From Planctomycetota bacterium (GTDB lineage Bacteria > Planctomycetota > Planctomycetia > Pirellulales > Pirellulaceae), in the NCBI GenBank assembly GCA_963204915.1, contig CAUJHS010000067.1:27728-91727 (forward strand): DNA of 64,000 bases. Direction: 5' to 3'. Positions 45,310 to 54,720 of the stretch are shown here, piece after piece. Within the stretch, counting starts at the first letter, position 1, and the number at the start of each line of letters is the position of its first letter. Made by a program: the position numbers and the translations under genes. Below the pieces are notes generated by a model. It was not told the origin of the DNA. It made no database searches and saw nothing but the letters and a program-made list of their open reading frames with translations.

Positions 45310-46320
45310 CTATTCCTTCGCATCAGGCGGCCGTCGCAGCGTATCCGACGGCAATTCACCGAAGCAGTCCTTGTAGGCTCGGGAAAAATCGCCGAAGTGC
45401 CAGAAGCCCCACCGCAGCGCTTCTTTTGTGACCGTCGTCGAAGCATGCGTTGCCGCTCGCAGCGCCTGCCGCACCCGATGCAGCCGGAGCCGAGTCAGAT
45501 AGGCCACCGGGGTCATGCCCATCAACTCCTTGAAGGCGTATTGCAAGGTCCGCTCGCTCACCCCCGCCGCTTCGCACAGGTCCGTTACAAAAAGTCGTTC
45601 TGCGGTGTGCGACAGGGCGTAATCTTCGGCAATCTGCACGAGCCGGCTGTGAGCCTGCCGCGTCAGGTCGTGAGGCGTTGACTCGACTTGGACGGCTGAC
45701 CGGAGGGTCGCCAAGAGGTTTTCGAGGAGTTCGACCTGAGCGGCGGACTGCGTTTGCGGCACGTCGAACACCTCCGGTTGTCTCGCGGCCAGGTCAGTCA
45801 GGCGGCGTCCCCAGCGGTACAGTCCGCGAGCGGCCGCAGGACTTGGTGTTATCAACTCGACACCATCGGGAAGGCGAAACTCGTCTTCCCGGTGACGGCC
45901 CCGAAGGTGCGCCCGGATGTCGTCGGGCGGCATGAGGAAGGCCACGCTCTCATAGCCGGCCGCGACGACGATCTCTACCTCGACGCCCGGCATGCTCGCC
46001 AGAACTCGGTCGGGGCCAACCGGCAATCCATTCACCGTCCCAATCGCCTGGGGAGCAAAGGCGGTATAAGCCACGAAATCGACATGCAATCGGGTGCGCG
46101 TGCGAACCGCGAGATTCGTGGAATGGAACAACACGAAGGCAGTGCCCAGTCGGACGACAATTCGTCGGGCCCTGAGCGGTTTGGATTTCAGCTGCACCAC
46201 GTCTTGATCGATCAGCCCGATGGTCTGGCCGACCGCCGTGGGGTCGCTGATCTCAACTACCGTGACAGCCGGCAGGTTGCTAGGTGTGTCTGGTGTGGCT
46301 GGCAGCGACGTGGTTTTCAT
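45310..46320 (-). CDS. AraC-family transcriptional regulator
   Basis: A 336-residue regulator with a cupin-like N-terminal sensing half and a C-terminal AraC double HTH. First helix pair: LFVTDLCEAAGVSERTLQYAF; second: EALRWGFWHFGDFSRAYKDCFG, with the domain-linking MTPVAYLTRLRLHRVR. It is divergent from the arylsulfatase at 46423 across only 102 bp, which strongly suggests it controls the catabolic genes; the inducer is unknown. Leu codons are mostly CTG/CTC rather than the TTG-rich usage of the flanking chromosome, in line with the island model. Confidence 0.92.
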   Translation of the reverse strand: MKTTSLPATPDTPSNLPAVTVVEISDPTAVGQTIGLIDQDVVQLKSKPLRARRIVVRLGTAFVLFHSTNLAVRTRTRLHVDFVAYTAFAPQAIGTVNGLPVGPDRVLASMPGVEVEIVVAAGYESVAFLMPPDDIRAHLRGRHREDEFRLPDGVELITPSPAAARGLYRWGRRLTDLAARQPEVFDVPQTQSAAQVELLENLLATLRSAVQVESTPHDLTRQAHSRLVQIAEDYALSHTAERLFVTDLCEAAGVSERTLQYAFKELMGMTPVAYLTRLRLHRVRQALRAATHASTTVTKEALRWGFWHFGDFSRAYKDCFGELPSDTLRRPPDAKE

Positions 46321-46422
46321 GCTTTGCGGAATTTCGATAGACGACAGGATCGGCTCGGCGGAAAATTCGCTCCATACTCACCGACATTCCATTCCTGCGG
46401 CGACAAGCCGAGGAGTCAAGTC

Positions 46423-48117
46423 ATGCGCAGCACTTGGCCAAAGTTTTCCGCCTGCATTCTATCAGCGGTGCTCGTGATTGCGGAATCGACCTGCCAGGCT
46501 GCCGATCCACCGCAGGGCAAACCGAACATCCTGCTCATTGTCGCCGACGACATGGGCTATTCAGATATTGGTTGCTTCGGCAGTGAAATCAAGACTCCGA
46601 ACCTTGACGCGCTCGCCGCGCGGGGGCTGCGGGCGACGAACTTCTACGTCGCCCCCAGTTGTTCCCCGACACGCTCAATGCTGTTGACCGGGACGGACAG
46701 CCACGTCGCCGGGATCGGCAACATGGCCGAATGGGCCGGCCCGACGCAACGAGGGAAACCCGGTTACGAAGGTTATTTGAATAGTCGCGTTGTCACCGTA
46801 GCCTCGCTCTTGCGCGAGGCCGGCTACCACACTTACCTGTCCGCCAAATGGCACCTGGGTGAAAAGCCCGACCAGTGGCCCGCAAAACGAGGATTCGAGC
46901 GGGACTTTGCGCTACTGCAAGGCGCCGGTAGCCACTGGTCCGACATGCTGGGTCTGCTTCCTTCGGAACCCACGGTGACCTTCACTCGCAACGGGGAGAA
47001 GGTCAAGGAGCTACCGGCCGACTACTACTCGTCGAAGTACTTCACCGACTTCGTCATCCAGAACATCGACGAGAACGGCCGTGACGGCAAACCGTTTTTC
47101 GCCTACCTCGGCTACCAGGCCGCGCACGGTCCGTTGGCCGTGCCGGCCGAGTGGCGGGATAAGTACAAGGGCCGGTACGACAAGGGGTACGACGCCATCC
47201 GGGCCGAGCGGCTGGACCGGCAGAAGAAGCTGGAGGTCGTCGGCAAGGATGTGGTCACGTTCCCGCGGCTGCCGAACATCCCCGCGTGGGAAAAGCTGAC
47301 CGACGAACAGCGTCGCCAGGCCGCCCGCAAGATGGAACTCTACGCGGCCATGATCGAATACATGGATGACCAGATCGGACGGCTGATCAACCACCTGAAA
47401 AAGACCGGCAAGTACGACAACACGCTGATCGTCTTCATCTCCGACAATGGTGCGGCCGGCGAAGACATGGCCGAGCTGGTGACCAAGCTGGCCCCCACCG
47501 CGAAGGACTGGTTCGACAAGACCTTCGATAACCGACCCGAAAACTGGGGCCGTCCCGGTTCGTGCATGGAATACGGCCCGCCCTGGGCGCAGGTGAGCAG
47601 CGTGCCGTTCCGCCTGTTTAAGGGAGTGGTGGCCGAAGGCGGCATCCGCTCGCCGCTCATCGTGAGTGGCCCCGGCGTCAGGCACGAAGGGGCCATCAAC
47701 CATTCCGTCTTGCACGTCATGGACATCCTCCCGACCTTTCTGGAATCGGCGGGCATCGAACATCCGTCAAAAGTTCCAGGCAGCACGGTCGCGCCGCCGC
47801 AGGGGAAGTCGATGTGGCCGCTGCTCGCCGGCCGACAGCAAGCAACGCGGACGGATACAGACTGGCTCGGCTGGGAACTGTTCGGTAACCGGGCGATCCG
47901 GCAAGGTGATTGGAAACTGCTGTATCTGTTAAAGGGGGCCGGCGGCGCCGGCGACTGGGAGTTGTTCAATCTCAAGGACGACCCCGCGGAGATGCACGAC
48001 CTGTCCGCACAATACCCAGAGAAACGTCAGGCCCTGCTGAAGTTGTGGGAGGAATACGTCCAGCGAAACGGCGTGATTGTTTCCGACGCCGGTCCCTACG
48101 CTCAACCCGAACGATGA
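46423..48117 (+). CDS. Arylsulfatase
   Basis: A 564-residue secreted sulfatase. A signal peptide (FSACILSAVLVIAESTCQA) is followed by PNILLIVADDMGYSDIGCFG with the calcium-binding Asp pair. The modification site CSPTR (C80-R84) is the Cys-type consensus converted to formylglycine, and SAKWHLGE gives the next active-site Lys/His. FISDNGAAGED holds the later Asp/Asn ligands. It hydrolyses sulfate esters, similar to PDB-type arylsulfatase A enzymes. No formylglycine-generating enzyme lies in the window. GAGGAG precedes the ATG at 46423. It leads a row of plus-strand genes of catabolic type. Confidence 0.93.
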   Translation: MRSTWPKFSACILSAVLVIAESTCQAADPPQGKPNILLIVADDMGYSDIGCFGSEIKTPNLDALAARGLRATNFYVAPSCSPTRSMLLTGTDSHVAGIGNMAEWAGPTQRGKPGYEGYLNSRVVTVASLLREAGYHTYLSAKWHLGEKPDQWPAKRGFERDFALLQGAGSHWSDMLGLLPSEPTVTFTRNGEKVKELPADYYSSKYFTDFVIQNIDENGRDGKPFFAYLGYQAAHGPLAVPAEWRDKYKGRYDKGYDAIRAERLDRQKKLEVVGKDVVTFPRLPNIPAWEKLTDEQRRQAARKMELYAAMIEYMDDQIGRLINHLKKTGKYDNTLIVFISDNGAAGEDMAELVTKLAPTAKDWFDKTFDNRPENWGRPGSCMEYGPPWAQVSSVPFRLFKGVVAEGGIRSPLIVSGPGVRHEGAINHSVLHVMDILPTFLESAGIEHPSKVPGSTVAPPQGKSMWPLLAGRQQATRTDTDWLGWELFGNRAIRQGDWKLLYLLKGAGGAGDWELFNLKDDPAEMHDLSAQYPEKRQALLKLWEEYVQRNGVIVSDAGPYAQPER

Positions 48118-48138
48118 TTCATTCCGGAGACGACGCTC

Positions 48139-49116
48139 ATGAAGATGCATCAGGTCAGCGATCATTGCTATGCGGTGATCAATGAGAAGAACCGGGTATG
48201 CGACGCCAATTCCGGGCTCATCAACTGCGGCGGCGGCGTAGTGATTGACACGCAATCAGACTTGTCGCATGCGCGCCAGATGATCGAGATGTTCGGCAAG
48301 GTCTGGCCCGCCATGCCGAAGCGTGTCATCAACACGCATGAAGATGCGGACCACGTCTGGGGCAACCAGCTCTTCACCGGGGCGGAGATCATCGCCCATC
48401 GCTCGGTGCCCGAGCGCATGAAGCAGGTCGCCGAGCCCAAGGAGAGTCAGAAGCTGCTGCACGGCGTCGGCCGATTCCTGACGTGGTTGGTGCTCAAGAA
48501 TTTGCACCCGGGGCTTGTGGCCGCCGGACAACAATTGCTGGAAGACTACAACTTCGACGGGATTGAACTCGTTTTGCCAACGACCCTGTTCGACGCACGC
48601 TATGAACTGAACCTGGACGGCCAGGAAGTCCACCTGATCTATGTGGGGCCCTGCCATCAGGTTGGCGACACGATCATCTATCTGCCGCAGGAACGAGTCG
48701 TGTTCGCTGGCGACGTGCTGTTCCGGCAGTGTACGCCCATGGGATGGACCGGTTCTTACGACAAGTGGTTTAATTGCCTGGACCTGTTAATCGAACTCGA
48801 TCCCGAGGTCATCGTCCCCGGACACGGTCCACTCTGTGGGATCGAGGGGGCGATGGAAATGAAAGCGTATCTGCAATACGTGCGCGACGAATCGAAGAAG
48901 TGCTTCGACGCCGGACTCAGCTCGCTGGAGGCCGCCAAGAAGATTGAGTTCGGTCCCTACGGCGAATGGCGTGCCCCAGCCCGACTCTACATGAACGTCG
49001 AACGGGCGTACCGGGAGTTCCGCAACCAACCCGCGGATGCCCCCTGGGACTCGGCGGCGACGTTCGATGCGATCTACCAGGTAGCGAAGGCCAAAGGGAT
49101 TGAAGCGGAGTTCTGA
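48139..49116 (+). CDS. Metallo-beta-lactamase-fold hydrolase with altered metal motif
   Basis: A 325-residue MBL-fold protein. The first metal motif reads THEDADHVWG (H67-E-D69-A-D71-H72), whereas the classical form is HxHxDH; the second His is replaced by D69. Later ligands look normal: GPCHQVGDT, VFAGDVLF and VPGHGPL. Single-metal or unusual-metal use is possible. The family hydrolyses esters, lactones, thioesters or, in some members, alkyl sulfates. It follows the arylsulfatase by 21 bp and is probably in its operon. Confidence 0.87.
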   Translation: MKMHQVSDHCYAVINEKNRVCDANSGLINCGGGVVIDTQSDLSHARQMIEMFGKVWPAMPKRVINTHEDADHVWGNQLFTGAEIIAHRSVPERMKQVAEPKESQKLLHGVGRFLTWLVLKNLHPGLVAAGQQLLEDYNFDGIELVLPTTLFDARYELNLDGQEVHLIYVGPCHQVGDTIIYLPQERVVFAGDVLFRQCTPMGWTGSYDKWFNCLDLLIELDPEVIVPGHGPLCGIEGAMEMKAYLQYVRDESKKCFDAGLSSLEAAKKIEFGPYGEWRAPARLYMNVERAYREFRNQPADAPWDSAATFDAIYQVAKAKGIEAEF

Positions 49117-49163
49117 TACCGTTCAGAAAATGCGCCGTAAGAGACAGCAGGAGTATCGCAGAG

Positions 49164-49532
49164 ATGAAGTTTCTCATGATCCATGCAGACGAACGGGGTG
49201 AGACGCACTTTGGCGTCCAGGACATCCCGGGGCGGGAGCTTGCCGTGGGCCCGCCGCCGAATCCGCCGGGTCAGATGAGCGATCTTGGGGCGGTGACCAC
49301 CATGAGCGTCATCTCGTTCCCTGCCGGGACGGAAGCGCCCGCCCACAATGCTCCTCAGCCCTACATCGTCATCGTCATGTCGGGCGAAGGAGAAGTGGCG
49401 ACCAGCGACGGCGAAGCGCGGCGATTCTACGCCGGCGAGTTGCTGTTCTGCAACGACCTCACCGGCAAGGGGCATGTGACTCGGGCGATCACCGACTTAA
49501 CCCTGGCGTTCGTGAATCGGGCCAGTACCTGA
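49164..49532 (+). CDS. Small cupin-domain protein
   Basis: A 122-residue single-cupin protein. APAHNAPQPYIVIVMSGEGEV corresponds to cupin motif 1 and FYAGELLFCNDLTGKGHVTR to motif 2. Only part of the His/Glu metal set is evident (H in PAHN and GKGH). It could be an isomerase, dioxygenase or binding protein. Located 47 bp after the MBL gene, in the same direction. Confidence 0.8.
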   Translation: MKFLMIHADERGETHFGVQDIPGRELAVGPPPNPPGQMSDLGAVTTMSVISFPAGTEAPAHNAPQPYIVIVMSGEGEVATSDGEARRFYAGELLFCNDLTGKGHVTRAITDLTLAFVNRAST

Positions 49533-49579
49533 GATACATGCAAGAATCCAAAACTCAAGCACTGACGAGGAGATAGACA

Positions 49580-50446
49580 ATGCCAGGCCCCATCAAGACA
49601 CTGGTTGATGCGACAAAGGGCCTCAAGTTCACCGAGAGCCCCCGGTGGCGCCAAGGAAAGCTGTGGTTCATCGACATCCACGACAAACGCATCAAGACGG
49701 TGGACCTCTCAGGTTCTGTGGCAACGGCACTGGAACTGCCGTTCATCCCGAATGCCTTCGGACTCACTCCCGAGGGAACAATCGTGGTGGGTGACGCGTT
49801 TCAGCGTAAGATTTACCGCCAGGCGGCAGGCAACCTGGAACCGATAGCCGACATCAGCAGCTTCACGACGTTTTGCCTGAGCGACGGCATCGTCGACGCC
49901 CACGGCCGTCTGTACGTGGGAGACATCGGCTATAACTTCGTCGATCCGAAAGCTGAGCCCGTTGAAACTTGTGTTATTGTCCTCGTCGGTCAAGATGGTC
50001 GCGCATCTGTCGTCGCCGACAAGCTGTTCTTCCCGAATGGGATGGTAATCACACCCGACGGACAAACGCTCATCGTCGGCGAGACGCTCGGCCATCGCCT
50101 GACCGCTTTCGACATCCAGGCAGACGGCTCCCTTGGAAACCGGCGCGTCTGGGCGCAGTTACCTCCGTCCGTCGGCCCCGATGGAATCTGCCTCGACGCC
50201 GACGGGGCCGTCTGGTGCGCCAATCCCGAGGGGACCGACAGTGTGGTACGAGTCCGCGAAGGTGGGGAGATCACGGATCGGTTCAAGGTCGACACCCATG
50301 CCTATGCGGTGATGCTGGGCGGACCGGAGCGGAGACACCTCTTCATCAGTACCTCAGCGTCACACGATCCGGCGGAGATCCAGCGACATCCGAGCGCGAG
50401 CTTCCAAGTTGTCGAGGTTGATGTTCCCGGCGCCGGAACCCCATGA
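49580..50446 (+). CDS. SMP-30/gluconolactonase-like protein
   Basis: A 288-residue six-bladed beta-propeller of the SMP-30/gluconolaconase family, which opens sugar or aromatic lactones with a bound divalent metal. Visible features: FTESPRWRQGKLWFIDIH (with the metal-ligand Glu), CLSDGIVDAHGRLYVGDIG, FPNGMVITPDGQTL and VGPDGICLDADGAVWCANP, carrying the Asn/Asp ligands. It has no signal peptide and so is cytoplasmic. Start ATG at 49580 after GAGGAGA. It fits a lactone-hydrolysis step in the island pathway. Confidence 0.9.
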   Translation: MPGPIKTLVDATKGLKFTESPRWRQGKLWFIDIHDKRIKTVDLSGSVATALELPFIPNAFGLTPEGTIVVGDAFQRKIYRQAAGNLEPIADISSFTTFCLSDGIVDAHGRLYVGDIGYNFVDPKAEPVETCVIVLVGQDGRASVVADKLFFPNGMVITPDGQTLIVGETLGHRLTAFDIQADGSLGNRRVWAQLPPSVGPDGICLDADGAVWCANPEGTDSVVRVREGGEITDRFKVDTHAYAVMLGGPERRHLFISTSASHDPAEIQRHPSASFQVVEVDVPGAGTP

Positions 50447-50688
50447 CGTAACCCATGCTGCGATGCCTTCAGTAGGGTTGTGCAGACAACCGGAGCGACA
50501 ACCAATCCTGTTCGGATACAAGCACTTGATGAAGCGACGGCAATGACTCAGCCCCAACAGGCCTAAGGATATCGCGCTGTCTCATGAAAATGCTGGAACG
50601 GGATCGTGCGCCTTGACATCGGGCGCACATCAAACGGCATCGAAACCAGGTTCTCATTTGATACGTACTCGCGAAAAGGAACACCGAC

Positions 50689-51759
50689 ATGAAACTGATC
50701 CGCTTCACCACCGCTGACTCACCGAACCCCCAATTCGGCATCGTCCTCCGTGACCAGGCTGTCCCGTTGGCCGCGCTGCAACGCAAGGCGGCGACGCCCT
50801 CTCCCCAATTGGCGGACAGCCAGGCCTACCTGGCGAATCTTCCGGGTAGTGAGCAAGCGGCCAAGGAACTGCTTGCGTGGGGAGAACAGCACTTCGACGA
50901 ACTAGGGCCGGGCGAGAGGTTCCCGCTGGCATCCGTCCGATTGCTCGAGCCGATTGAAGTGGTCGCGTTGTTCGACTTCGGCCTGACGCCGCGGCATCTG
51001 AAAAACTCGGGCGAAACGATTGGGAAGTATGAGAAGGACAATCCTCAAACCGCGCCGCTGTTGCAGGCGTTCGCCAAGGCCGTCATGGCCCCGAAAGCAA
51101 AACCTCCTGCCGGTCAGCCTGAGGCGTTGTCCTATTACAAGAGCAACATGAACACCATTGTCGGCGATAACGAGACGATTCCGTGGCCCGCATACACGTC
51201 ACGGCTGGACGTCGAGCCGGAACTGGCGGTCGTCTATGGGAACGAGCAGCAGCCGGTGGCGGGATTCTGCATCTTCAACGACATCTCGGCCCGCGACATT
51301 CAGGCCACGGAATTCGTCGGGGGATTCTGCCTGACCAAGGACATGGCGAAGGGCAATCAGCTCGGCCCGTATCTGGTCACGCTCGATGAAGTGGGCGATC
51401 CGTACAATCTCAAGGTCACGGTTCTGGTCAATGGCCAAGTGAAGTACCAGGGTTCCACCTCTGAGATCAGCCACAAAGCCGAAGACGTGTTTGCGTGGCT
51501 GGGGTTCATCGCTCCCCTCAAGCCCGGCTCCGTGATGGGCTTCGGCACCATCCCGGATTGTACCGGCTGCGACCACGACGATTTCATTGATCCCGGCGCC
51601 GAAATTCAGATCACGTTCGAGCGTCTGGGCACGCTCCATTGTCGGTTCGCGGAACCAGCAGGAAAATTGCTTCCGAGTCGTTGGCCAGTCCGCGAGACTT
51701 TACAGAAGTACCACGGATTGCTTCCAACGATTGCTGGATCATCGTCGCGGAGAGTCTAA
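50689..51759 (+). CDS. Fumarylacetoacetate-hydrolase-family protein
   Basis: A 356-residue protein whose C-terminal ~250 residues form an FAH domain: SRLDVEPELAVVYG, FCIFNDISARDIQATEF, TKDMAKGNQLGPYLVT and GSVMGFGTIPDCTGCDHDDF. The Glu/Asp metal ligands and the DxSxRD motif are there. Members hydrolyse or decarboxylate acylpyruvates, 2-hydroxymuconate-type ring-cleavage products, or sugar-derived 2-keto acids. The ~95-residue N-terminal part is the usual short FAH N-domain. Overlapping no neighbour; the next gene starts 2 bp after its stop. Confidence 0.9.
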   Translation: MKLIRFTTADSPNPQFGIVLRDQAVPLAALQRKAATPSPQLADSQAYLANLPGSEQAAKELLAWGEQHFDELGPGERFPLASVRLLEPIEVVALFDFGLTPRHLKNSGETIGKYEKDNPQTAPLLQAFAKAVMAPKAKPPAGQPEALSYYKSNMNTIVGDNETIPWPAYTSRLDVEPELAVVYGNEQQPVAGFCIFNDISARDIQATEFVGGFCLTKDMAKGNQLGPYLVTLDEVGDPYNLKVTVLVNGQVKYQGSTSEISHKAEDVFAWLGFIAPLKPGSVMGFGTIPDCTGCDHDDFIDPGAEIQITFERLGTLHCRFAEPAGKLLPSRWPVRETLQKYHGLLPTIAGSSSRRV

Positions 51760-51761
51760 TT

Positions 51762-52154
51762 ATGAAGCCTGATGAAACGCGCTATGACCGTGGGCTGGCC
51801 ACGATGCGGAAGATGTTCGGCCCGGGAATCGACTCCGCACTGGAGAGTCTGGAAGCGGCCAGCCCGGATCTGGCACGCTGCCTGGTCGAGTTTCCCTTCG
51901 CCGACGTCTACACGCGCCCGGGCTTGGATTTGAAGACGAGAGAAATGCTCACCGTCGCCGCCTTGACGGTCCTTGGCTATCCGCAGGCCGAGCTGAAAGA
52001 TCATATCCGCGGCGCGCTGAACGTCGGCTGCACTCCCGACCAGATCCTGGAGATCATTCTACAGATGGCTGTGTACGCTGGGTTCCCCGCGGCGCTGGAA
52101 GCGGTCAGAACGGCAGCGTCCGTGTTCGGGGAAACCGCAGAAGCCAAGAATTGA
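51762..52154 (+). CDS. Carboxymuconolactone decarboxylase-family protein
   Basis: A 130-residue helical protein of the CMD/AhpD-like superfamily, closest to 4-carboxymuconolactone decarboxylase in size: LDLKTREMLTVAALTVLGYP, then ELKDHIRGALNVGCTPDQILE, then MAVYAGFPAALEAV. The CxxC pair of AhpD peroxidases is missing, which favours the decarboxylase-like group. That enzyme works in the beta-ketoadipate branch of aromatic degradation; the substrate here is inferred. It starts 2 bp after the FAH gene, so they are coupled. Confidence 0.88.
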   Translation: MKPDETRYDRGLATMRKMFGPGIDSALESLEAASPDLARCLVEFPFADVYTRPGLDLKTREMLTVAALTVLGYPQAELKDHIRGALNVGCTPDQILEIILQMAVYAGFPAALEAVRTAASVFGETAEAKN

Positions 52155-52274
52155 TTCGGGTCCGAACCCGAATCATACTCAAGGGAAGTGGCCTGACACG
52201 GTCTGGTGCGGTTCGCCCGCACCGATCTGACTCCGTGCAATCAGCCAGCTGCCTGCGTGACCTCGAGAAACAAT

Positions 52275-53708
52275 ATGTCCGTTGCTGTCGAATCGCTTAA
52301 GGATAGCAAACCTAGAGTAGCAAAGACCGGGACGAGTGTGCCGATGTTTCGGTCACGCGACGAACGGATCGCCGCCGGCAAAGCGTTGCGTGACACCGTG
52401 CCGCGTCAAAGTCACGCCAATTGGAAGCCGGCTGTAAACCGCCGCGATCCGATAGACATCCTGAAGGAGTCGAATCAGGATCGCGTGCCCGAACTTGTGC
52501 CGATCCGTTACGGGCGGATGTTGCCCAGTCCGTTTACTTTCCTGCGCGGCTCCGCAGGACTCATGGCTGCCGATTTGGCCAGTACCCCAACGACTGGGTT
52601 GCGGGTCCAGGCCTCCGGTGATTGCCACCTGCTCAACTTCGGCCTGTTTGCGACCCCCGAGCGCAATCTGATCTTCGATATCAACGATTTTGACGAAACG
52701 CTCCCTGCGCCGTGGGAGTGGGATGTCAAACGTCTGGCGGTCAGTTTTGCCGTGGCCGTGCGCGATATCAAACTCAGCGACAAGCGAGCACAAGCTGCCG
52801 CCATTGAGTGCACTCGCGCGTACCGGGAGCGGCTGCGGGAACTCTCGACGATGAGCCCTCTCGACGTCTGGTATGACCGATTGGATGCCCAAACGATCAT
52901 CGACATGGCGCCCGATGCCGAGATCAAAAAGGTTCGAGAAAAGACCGTCGCCAAGGCCAAGCAACGTATCAGCGATTATCTTTATCCGCAGATCAGCGAA
53001 GAGGTTGCAGGACGCCGGCGTCTGGTCGATCAACCACCGGCCATGTTTCATGTCGCCCAGGAGCGCGAGCCAGAACATCAGGCGATTGTCCGGGAAGCAT
53101 TGGACCAATACCGATTGTCTTTACCCGACGAACGCCGCGTCCTCTTCGACCGATACAGCCTGGAAGATATTGTCGTCAAAGCGGTGGGTATCGGCAGCGT
53201 GGGCACACTTTGCTTTGTAGGGTTGTTCTTCTCCGCAGAAAATCACCCTCTGCTGCTGCAATTCAAGCAGGCCTGCCCCTCCGTGTTGGAACCTTATGCG
53301 GGCAGGAGTCCGTATGAAAACCACGCGCAACGCGTCATCGTGGGACAGCGACTGATGCAGTCCGCCAGCGACATCTTTCTGGGCTGGACGCGGGGTCGGA
53401 ATGGTCGTGATTTCTTCATCCGCCAACTTAGAGACATGAAAATGTCCGCTCGCATTGAAGAAGGCGCCTCGGCCAAGCAGGCAATGCTGTACGCGGAATT
53501 GTGCGGTCGGACTCTGGCCCACGCCCACGCCAAGTCCGGAGATGCGGCGTTGATCAGCGGCTACCTTGGCAATTCGGATGACTTCGACCAAGCCATCGGT
53601 GAGTTCGCCTTAGCTTACGCGGACCAAAATGAGAAGGATCATGCAGCACTGGTGGAAGCGGTGAAGGCTGGAAAGATCGAAGCGTTGGTGGAGCAGGATT
53701 TGGTATGA
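52275..53708 (+). CDS. DUF2252 protein
   Basis: A 477-residue protein of the DUF2252 family, uncharacterised and with a kinase-like (aminoglycoside-phosphotransferase-type) pattern. Landmarks are SPFTFLRGSAGLMAADL, VQASGDCHLLNFG (catalytic-loop-like), IFDINDFDETLPAPWEWDVKRLA (a DFD metal motif), and a later VGIGSVGTLCFVGL. The family is thought to phosphorylate an unknown substrate. Start ATG at 52275. It is 120 bp after the decarboxylase gene and is the last recognisable gene of the island; whether it belongs to the same pathway is unclear. Confidence 0.85.
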   Translation: MSVAVESLKDSKPRVAKTGTSVPMFRSRDERIAAGKALRDTVPRQSHANWKPAVNRRDPIDILKESNQDRVPELVPIRYGRMLPSPFTFLRGSAGLMAADLASTPTTGLRVQASGDCHLLNFGLFATPERNLIFDINDFDETLPAPWEWDVKRLAVSFAVAVRDIKLSDKRAQAAAIECTRAYRERLRELSTMSPLDVWYDRLDAQTIIDMAPDAEIKKVREKTVAKAKQRISDYLYPQISEEVAGRRRLVDQPPAMFHVAQEREPEHQAIVREALDQYRLSLPDERRVLFDRYSLEDIVVKAVGIGSVGTLCFVGLFFSAENHPLLLQFKQACPSVLEPYAGRSPYENHAQRVIVGQRLMQSASDIFLGWTRGRNGRDFFIRQLRDMKMSARIEEGASAKQAMLYAELCGRTLAHAHAKSGDAALISGYLGNSDDFDQAIGEFALAYADQNEKDHAALVEAVKAGKIEALVEQDLV

Positions 53709-54720
53709 GGGACCTCAAGTCGCAAGTGATTGTGCGATAACGATTAGCGACTTCGTCCAGTCGCAAAACGAGCCCGAAAAAAGTTCAATAGACGCCTTGT
53801 CACCCCGGAGCAACGAGCGATCGAACCAGCACAGATATCGAGGTTTCAAGGCCACGGACCCCGGTCAGTAAAAGTTCTATTGGTGTCCTCCCGCCGCCAC
53901 CTCAGGCTACATTGCGTGTTCACGTATAGGGACTTTTTTGGGGATTGGCGCACAGCCTACTGATTCACGCGTTGACTCACGATGCAGGTGGGGTGTTTAG
54001 GCCCCCCACCCCCCGGTTTTGGTAGAGGGTGCAGAACAGGGACGGCGGTCTCAAGCTCTGAGCCGTCTCTACTCTGGGACGGTCGTGTCACCCCTCGGAT
54101 GAGTGCTTGCTCAGTTTCCTTTTTGTCATTGGTTTGGTCACATCAGCTCGAAACGCTTTCCGCGTAACGCAATGGCCCTGGATGCTTAATATGGGGGCGA
54201 ATCATTCTGGCGGACATCTCTCGTGTTTAAACCTCTCAGGTAGCGGAAAACGCAAGATGGATATCGGGAAGCGCATGTCCTACGTAGTCTTGCGCGTTTT
54301 GCCTGACACCGGCGTTGCAATCCATCTAAGCCGACTGATCCGAGCGGTGTGAATTCTCGGTATATGGCGTAATACCGGGCTTGCGGGCAAATACCGTATT
54401 GTCGCTATGTCCGTTCCAGGAATTGTCGCAATTACAAGCGGCACAAAGGCTTAGCTGTTACCCCGTTTCTCTGGCTGTTCTACGTTATCTAGTCGCACCA
54501 GCTCAAGCCATCGTCGTAGATTGACGATGAATGACCACAAACGGCCTTTTAGTCGGCGTTTTGCAGGAGGTGCGGAAAACCGACGGGTCGTACCCATGGC
54601 GCGATCAAGTTCAAGTGGGCGAACCGCGTGGGATCGGTGGTTCGATCTGCAGGACGAGAGTTTCGTCAGACCAGGCGCCCCCCAATCGTTCCAGTCAGTC
54701 AGCGAAGGAGAATGGAAAAC
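53709..54720. other. ~1 kb region without a convincing gene
   Basis: Short open frames (up to ~80 codons) have no protein-like composition. Visible structure: a hairpin GGTGGGG/CCCCACC at 53987-54010 followed by a TTTT, and three copies of ATACCG/CGGTAT at 54358-54363, 54372-54377 and 54391-54396, the first two forming an inverted repeat. GC content and style vary through it, as expected for an island boundary or an old gene remnant. It may include the promoter of the YTV gene. Confidence 0.5.

Noticed and set aside
45099..45431. 110-codon plus-strand frame after the tRNA
   Set aside because: Runs across the tRNA-like scar and into the AraC gene antisense; no ribosome site or protein-like composition.
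47011..47763. 250-codon minus-strand frame
   Set aside because: Antisense to the arylsulfatase, which has signal peptide and CSPTR site.
53982..54352. Two overlapping short frames (61 and 81 codons)
   Set aside because: No start signal, no family similarity and low-complexity composition; treated as part of the gene-poor region.
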